A stretch of 8,384 nucleotides of DNA from Candidatus Uhrbacteria bacterium. GTDB taxonomy: Bacteria; Patescibacteriota; Patescibacteriia; UBA9934; GWF2-40-263. The notes under the pieces were generated by a model, which saw only the letters and a program-made list of their open reading frames with translations, was not told the DNA's origin and ran no database searches. The stretch is from NCBI GenBank assembly GCA_023246275.1, contig JAHFIS010000027.1, positions 1 through 8,384 of the forward strand. The letters are read 5' to 3'. Shown piece after piece: positions 5,490 to 8,384 of the stretch; the first letter of the stretch is position 1; each line of letters begins with the position of its first letter. Both the position numbers and the translations under genes were made by a program.

Positions 5490-7226
5490 CTAGCGGACGA
5501 TCTCGTAGCTGTTGGTGCCGTCGCCGTTGTCGTACAGGTTGCGGCGGAGCGAGGTGCCGTCGAGGTACGCGGTGACGTTGGCGCTGGCGTCGTCCGCGAG
5601 CGAGGTGCCGTCCGTGAAGTCGCCGTCGAGGATGATCGACCCGGAGGCGCTGATGCAGAGCCCCATGGTGAACCGGTACTCCCAGGCGTCGCCGCCGAGC
5701 GAGTACGGGGTGACCGACACGCCGCTGACGCTGGACATCCAGTCGCCGGAAAGCGTCGCGTCGTCGCTCACCACGCCGGTGACCGAGGTCGCCTGCCCGC
5801 TGCCCGAGAGGACGTAGACGTCCGTCGTGCAGGAGGTGACGTCGTCGATGACGTCGTCGCAGTTGTCGTCGATGCCGTTCAGGATCTCCGTCGCGTCGGG
5901 GTTGACCGCGCTGTTGGCGTCGTTGCAGTCGCCGGCCTGGTTGCCGTACGGGAACGGCGCGACGGGCATGTCGCAGCTCGAGAAGCCGGGGTCCGTCTCG
6001 TCGCCGAAGCCGTCGTCGTCGACGTCCGCGTACCAGACGGACTCGTCGACCGGGGTGTCCGTCGCGCTGCCGTCGCAGTCGTTGTCCGTGCCGTCGTTCG
6101 CGCACGTCTCGGCCGCGCCGGGGTACGCGCTGGCGTCCGCGTCGTCGCAGTCGCGGTCGTCCGCGACGTAGCCCACGGGGGCGTCGCAGGCCTCGGCGCT
6201 CACGCCGGCGTCGCCGTACATGTCGCCGTCCATGTCCTGGTAGAACGTGGTCGTGGGGTCGAGCGTGAGGACGTCGCAGTCGTTGTCGATGCCGTCACAG
6301 ACCTCCATGGCGCCGGGGTTGACCATCGGATCGGTGTCGTCGCAGTCCGAGTCGTCCGCGACCCAGCCCTCGGAGGGCTCGCAGGCCTCGGCGCTCACGC
6401 CGGCGTCGCCGTACATGTCGCCGTCCATGTCCTGGTAGAACCAGGAGGTCGGCTCGGCGGTGGCGGCGTCGCAGTCGTTGTCCACGTCGTCGCAGACCTC
6501 GGTCGCGCCGGGGTTGACCATCGGGTCGGCGTCGTCGCAGTCGGTGTCGTCCGCGACCCAGCCGTCGGAGGCGTCGCACGCCTCCTGGGTGACGGCCGCG
6601 TCGCCGTACATGTCGCCGTCCGCGTCCGCGTAGAACGTGCCCATGAGCATGCTCTCGTCGATCGGGGTCGAGGCGTCGCAATCGTTGTCGAGGCCGTCGC
6701 AGGTCTCGGGCGCGCCGGGGAACGTGTTGGCGTCCGCGTCGTCGCAGTCGGCCGCGGGGTACTCGTAGAGCGGGGGGCCGCTGTCGACCACCTCGATGTA
6801 GCTGGCCGTCTTCGAGACGTCGCCGTCCGTCTGCTCCGCGATGATGTCCGCGTCCGAGGACTCGCACATCTGGACCGTGTCGCCGGCGTCGAGCACGCCG
6901 TTGTCGTTGTAGTCGTCGCAGAACCCGTCGCCGTCCCCGTCGAAGCAGTGGGGGGCGCGGTTGGCGTTGTCGTCCTCGCCGTCGATCTCGCCGTCGCAGT
7001 CGTTGTCCACGCCGTCGGCGCAGAGCTCTTCCTCGCCGGGGTTGACGTCGGCGTTGGCGTCGTCGCAGTCGATGCGCTCGCCGTAGCCGTCGCCGTCGTT
7101 GTCGGCGCCGTCGCCCATGCCGACCATCTGGAAGTCGGTGCCACCCGAGGAGCCGCTGGGGTACAGGGCGCCGCAGGCGACGAGGGGGACGAGGGCGAGG
7201 GAGAGGAGCGTGGTTCGAAGGTGCAT
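5490..7226 (-). CDS. MopE-type putative metal-binding repeat lipoprotein
   Basis: This is a 578-residue protein from the ATG at 7226. A lipoprotein signal peptide runs to Cys18 (MHLRTTLLSLALVPLVAC, lipobox L-V-A-C), so it should be anchored to the outer side of a membrane. Six units follow from about residue 50 to 462. Each has DCDD or DCND, a (N/F/Y)P segment and usually CDG.DNDCD, as in the putative metal-binding repeats of MopE-like proteins (Pfam PF11617). EF-hand/dockerin-like loops DxDGDxYGD lie between units. Binding of calcium or another divalent metal is plausible; the metal is not known. Three consecutive units have a 65-residue period (about 198-393) and carry Met in the loop (DMDGDMYGD). 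The last 115 residues form an unrecognised Ser/Thr/Gly-rich domain with two Cys. An upstream in-frame ATG (7259) would put 11 hydrophilic residues before the signal peptide. AAGGA at 7236-7240 supports 7226. It has its own promoter and terminator. Confidence 0.9.
   Translation of the reverse strand: MHLRTTLLSLALVPLVACGALYPSGSSGGTDFQMVGMGDGADNDGDGYGERIDCDDANADVNPGEEELCADGVDNDCDGEIDGEDDNANRAPHCFDGDGDGFCDDYNDNGVLDAGDTVQMCESSDADIIAEQTDGDVSKTASYIEVVDSGPPLYEYPAADCDDADANTFPGAPETCDGLDNDCDASTPIDESMLMGTFYADADGDMYGDAAVTQEACDASDGWVADDTDCDDADPMVNPGATEVCDDVDNDCDAATAEPTSWFYQDMDGDMYGDAGVSAEACEPSEGWVADDSDCDDTDPMVNPGAMEVCDGIDNDCDVLTLDPTTTFYQDMDGDMYGDAGVSAEACDAPVGYVADDRDCDDADASAYPGAAETCANDGTDNDCDGSATDTPVDESVWYADVDDDGFGDETDPGFSSCDMPVAPFPYGNQAGDCNDANSAVNPDATEILNGIDDNCDDVIDDVTSCTTDVYVLSGSGQATSVTGVVSDDATLSGDWMSSVSGVSVTPYSLGGDAWEYRFTMGLCISASGSIILDGDFTDGTSLADDASANVTAYLDGTSLRRNLYDNGDGTNSYEIVR
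6184..6246 (-). repeat. Perfect 63-bp direct repeat, copy 1
   Basis: This stretch is identical at every base to 6379-6441, exactly 195 bp away. It encodes FYQDMDGDMYGDAGVSAEAC and the first bases of the next codon. Identity across 21 codons, including all synonymous positions, points to recent duplication or gene conversion. Confidence 0.95.
6379..6441 (-). repeat. Perfect 63-bp direct repeat, copy 2
   Basis: This copy is identical to 6184-6246. The bases immediately outside differ on both sides (G/C in each case), so the identical tract is sharply bounded. Confidence 0.95.
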
Positions 7227-7235
7227 TGTCTTCTG

Positions 7236-7240
7236 TCCTT
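7236..7240 (-). promoter_or_regulatory. Shine-Dalgarno AAGGA of the lipoprotein gene
   Basis: AAGGA lies 9 nt before the ATG at 7226. It sits between the two candidate starts, so it favours the downstream one, which also begins the signal peptide cleanly. Confidence 0.6.
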
Positions 7241-7259
7241 GGGGTAGTCTCCGACACAC

Positions 7260-7278
7260 AAAAGCCGGGAAATCCGGC
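7260..7278 (-). promoter_or_regulatory. Hairpin plus T run in the 5' leader (possible attenuator)
   Basis: On the minus strand GCCGG and CCGGC pair around ATTTC and are followed by TTTT. The element lies in the leader, between the promoter and the ribosome-binding site. The stem is only 5 bp, so it may be a weak attenuator, an mRNA stabiliser, or chance. Confidence 0.3.
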
Positions 7279-7298
7279 AGTCACATGAAGGAGCGAGA

Positions 7299-7327
7299 AT
7301 GATGCCACAGGGAACGGATTGTGTCAA
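7299..7327 (-). promoter_or_regulatory. Sigma70-type promoter of the lipoprotein gene
   Basis: On the minus strand a perfect TTGACA (7327-7322) is followed by a 17-nt spacer and CATCAT (7304-7299), with TG one base before the -10 (extended -10). Transcription would begin near 7292, giving a leader of about 65 nt before the ATG at 7226. Confidence 0.75.
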
Positions 7328-7356
7328 GATCCGGCGCAACGTATGAAAAATTAGCC

Positions 7357-7388
7357 AAAAAAATACCCCGGGAGACTCGCTCTCGGGG
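7357..7388 (-). terminator. Rho-independent terminator of the second metal-binding repeat gene
   Basis: On the minus strand CCCCG and CGGGG (7388-7384 and 7370-7366) pair, with an inner GAG/CTC helix after one mismatch, and TATTTTTTT follows. It starts 13 nt after the stop codon at 7402 and isolates this gene from the lipoprotein promoter downstream. Confidence 0.85.
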
Positions 7389-7401
7389 AAGGTGGTTCCG
7401 C

Positions 7402-8384
7402 CTAGCTGGAGGTGGGGAACCCGTCGCAGTCCTGGTCGATCAGGTCGTACGGCCAGTCGTACGCGTCGGGGTTGGTGGACGCGTCGGTGTCGTCGCAGTC
7501 GCTGTCGCCGATCACGTACCCGGGGTACGCGTCGCACGTCCCGGTCTCGTCGTAGACGCAGTCGGACCCGTCGCCGAAGCCGTCGAAGTCCGTGTCGGCG
7601 CAGCAGTAGACCCCGCTGTCGTCCACGATCCCGTTGCAGTCGTTGTCCAGAAGGTCGAGGTAGACCTCGGTCCCGTCCGGATTGACCGAGGCGTCGGCGT
7701 CGTCGCAGTCGTCGTCGTTCTCGACCATCCCGGCGGGCTGGTCGCAGGAGACCTGGTGCAGCGAGTAGTCGTTGTCGCCGTACCCGTCGCCGTCCGCGTC
7801 CATCCACCACACCGAGGCGTCGGTGGCATCGCTGCCGTCGACGGACCCGTCGCAGTCGTTGTCCGCGCCGTCGCACACCTCGGTTCCGCCGGGGTTGGCG
7901 CTCGCGTTCGCGTCATCGCAGTCGGTGGCGTCGGCCACATAGCCGAGGGGCGCCACGCAAGAGACGAAGCTCGCGCCCGCGTCGCCGTACCCGTCGCCGT
8001 CGCCGTCGTGGTACCAGGTGCTGGTTCCGCTGGCGTCCGACTCGTCGACGGTGCCGTCGCAGTCGTCGTCGACGTCGTTGCAGGACTCGGGCGCACCGGG
8101 ATAGACGGACGACGAGGCGTCGTCGCAGTCCGAGCTGTCGCCGATCCACCAGGGATCGGGCGAGGCGCAGTACAGCGTCCCGGTGGCCGGGTCCGCGTAG
8201 CCGTCGCCGTCCGCGTCGTGGTAGAGCATCGACTTCGAGGAGTCCGGGGTGCCCGGGTCGTCGTCGTTCACGAGGCCGTTGCAGTTCTCGTCGACGTTCG
8301 AACCGTCGCACATCTCGGTCTCGCCCGGGTTCACCGTCGCGACGCCGTCGCCGCAGTCGGTGGCGTCGGCCACGTAGCCGGAGG
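7402..8384 (-). CDS. MopE-type putative metal-binding repeat protein, N-terminus outside the window
   Basis: The frame is open through the right edge. The GTG at 8373 encodes an internal Val of a GYVADATDC repeat, not a start. About 326 C-terminal residues are visible. They hold five units of the same family as the neighbouring lipoprotein (for example DCDDANASANPGGTEVCDGADNDCDG). Loops between units include DADGDGYAD, DGDGDGYGD, DADGDGYGD and DTDFDGFGD. Unlike the neighbour, these loops keep the usual Gly and lack the Met substitution, and units differ more in length and spacing. The protein ends inside the last unit (DQDCDGFPTSS), with no extra C-terminal domain and no sorting signal or membrane anchor. 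It is probably extracellular, by analogy with the family; the signal peptide cannot be seen. It is a tandem paralogue of the next gene but has its own terminator. Its metal and role are unknown. Confidence 0.85.
   Translation of the reverse strand, partial: SGYVADATDCGDGVATVNPGETEMCDGSNVDENCNGLVNDDDPGTPDSSKSMLYHDADGDGYADPATGTLYCASPDPWWIGDSSDCDDASSSVYPGAPESCNDVDDDCDGTVDESDASGTSTWYHDGDGDGYGDAGASFVSCVAPLGYVADATDCDDANASANPGGTEVCDGADNDCDGSVDGSDATDASVWWMDADGDGYGDNDYSLHQVSCDQPAGMVENDDDCDDADASVNPDGTEVYLDLLDNDCNGIVDDSGVYCCADTDFDGFGDGSDCVYDETGTCDAYPGYVIGDSDCDDTDASTNPDAYDWPYDLIDQDCDGFPTSS

Larger units (their letters stand above)
6048..6635 (-). repeat. Tandem 195-bp (65-codon) repeat array in the lipoprotein gene
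   Basis: Three consecutive units share the layout FYxDxDGDMYGDA, an EAC or EACD segment, (G)(W/Y)VADDxDCDD, PG and CDxxDNDCD, with the loop Asp residues at 201, 266 and 331. The flanking units are more divergent and differ in length. Units two and three hold the perfect 63-bp copies listed separately. Confidence 0.8.

Noticed and set aside
4738..6105. Minus-strand frame of 455 codons overlapping the Wzy-like and lipoprotein genes
   Set aside because: Arg/His/Pro-rich shadow frame that runs through the terminator at 5440-5472, while both genes in other frames have clear family signatures.
6395..7876. Long minus-strand frame of 493 codons spanning both metal-binding genes and their intergenic region
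   Set aside because: The translation is Arg/Thr/Ala/Pro low complexity caused by GC-rich Asp codons read out of frame. It crosses a terminator and a strong promoter and has no domain.

Overview
The window is GC-rich and gene-dense, with short intergenic gaps and eight protein genes. Seven are on the minus strand and one, a partial gene at the left end, is on the plus strand. No rRNA, tRNA or CRISPR array is visible. The protein style suggests an uncultivated high-GC bacterium, possibly a Patescibacteria/CPR lineage such as Uhrbacteria. The clues are a beta-sandwich surface protein with a 'YWIFWNVRG...V.FTG' motif, MopE-type Asp/Cys repeat proteins, a small envelope-glycan gene set and a DUF559 gene with palindromic repeats. 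This is recognition from memory. Myxococcota-like bacteria also carry MopE-type repeats and cannot be excluded.

Layout, left to right. (1) Positions 1-642 (+) are the C-terminal part of an exported beta-sandwich protein. It converges on an unrecognised charged protein (685-1392, -) across a shared bidirectional terminator. (2) Positions 1448-2200 (-) encode a short-chain dehydrogenase/reductase-like protein whose catalytic Lys is replaced by Gln. It has its own promoter and terminator. (3) Positions 2273-5423 (-) form an apparent operon, transcribed right to left: an O-antigen ligase/polymerase-like membrane protein, a DUF559 nuclease-like protein and a GT4 glycosyltransferase. The junctions are 10 and 6 bases. 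(4) Positions 5490-7226 and 7402-8384 (-) are two adjacent MopE-type metal-binding repeat proteins. The first is a full-length predicted lipoprotein. The second runs off the right edge.

The most unusual structure is in the glycan operon. A 36-40 bp repeat with a 23-bp near-palindromic core occurs three times within about 1.25 kb. Two copies are perfect 40-bp inverted repeats that bracket the DUF559 gene. The third is inserted in frame inside the polymerase gene. Each copy is translated: it supplies the C-terminus of the DUF559 protein, the C-terminus and most of the stop codon of the polymerase, and a soluble loop within the polymerase. This suggests a nuclease-linked palindromic element that can insert into coding sequence without breaking the frame.

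Two other signals deserve attention. A near-identical -10-like motif lies exactly 8 nt before the ATG of two unrelated genes, which suggests leaderless transcription. Perfect 63-bp direct repeats inside the lipoprotein gene suggest recent unit duplication or gene conversion.
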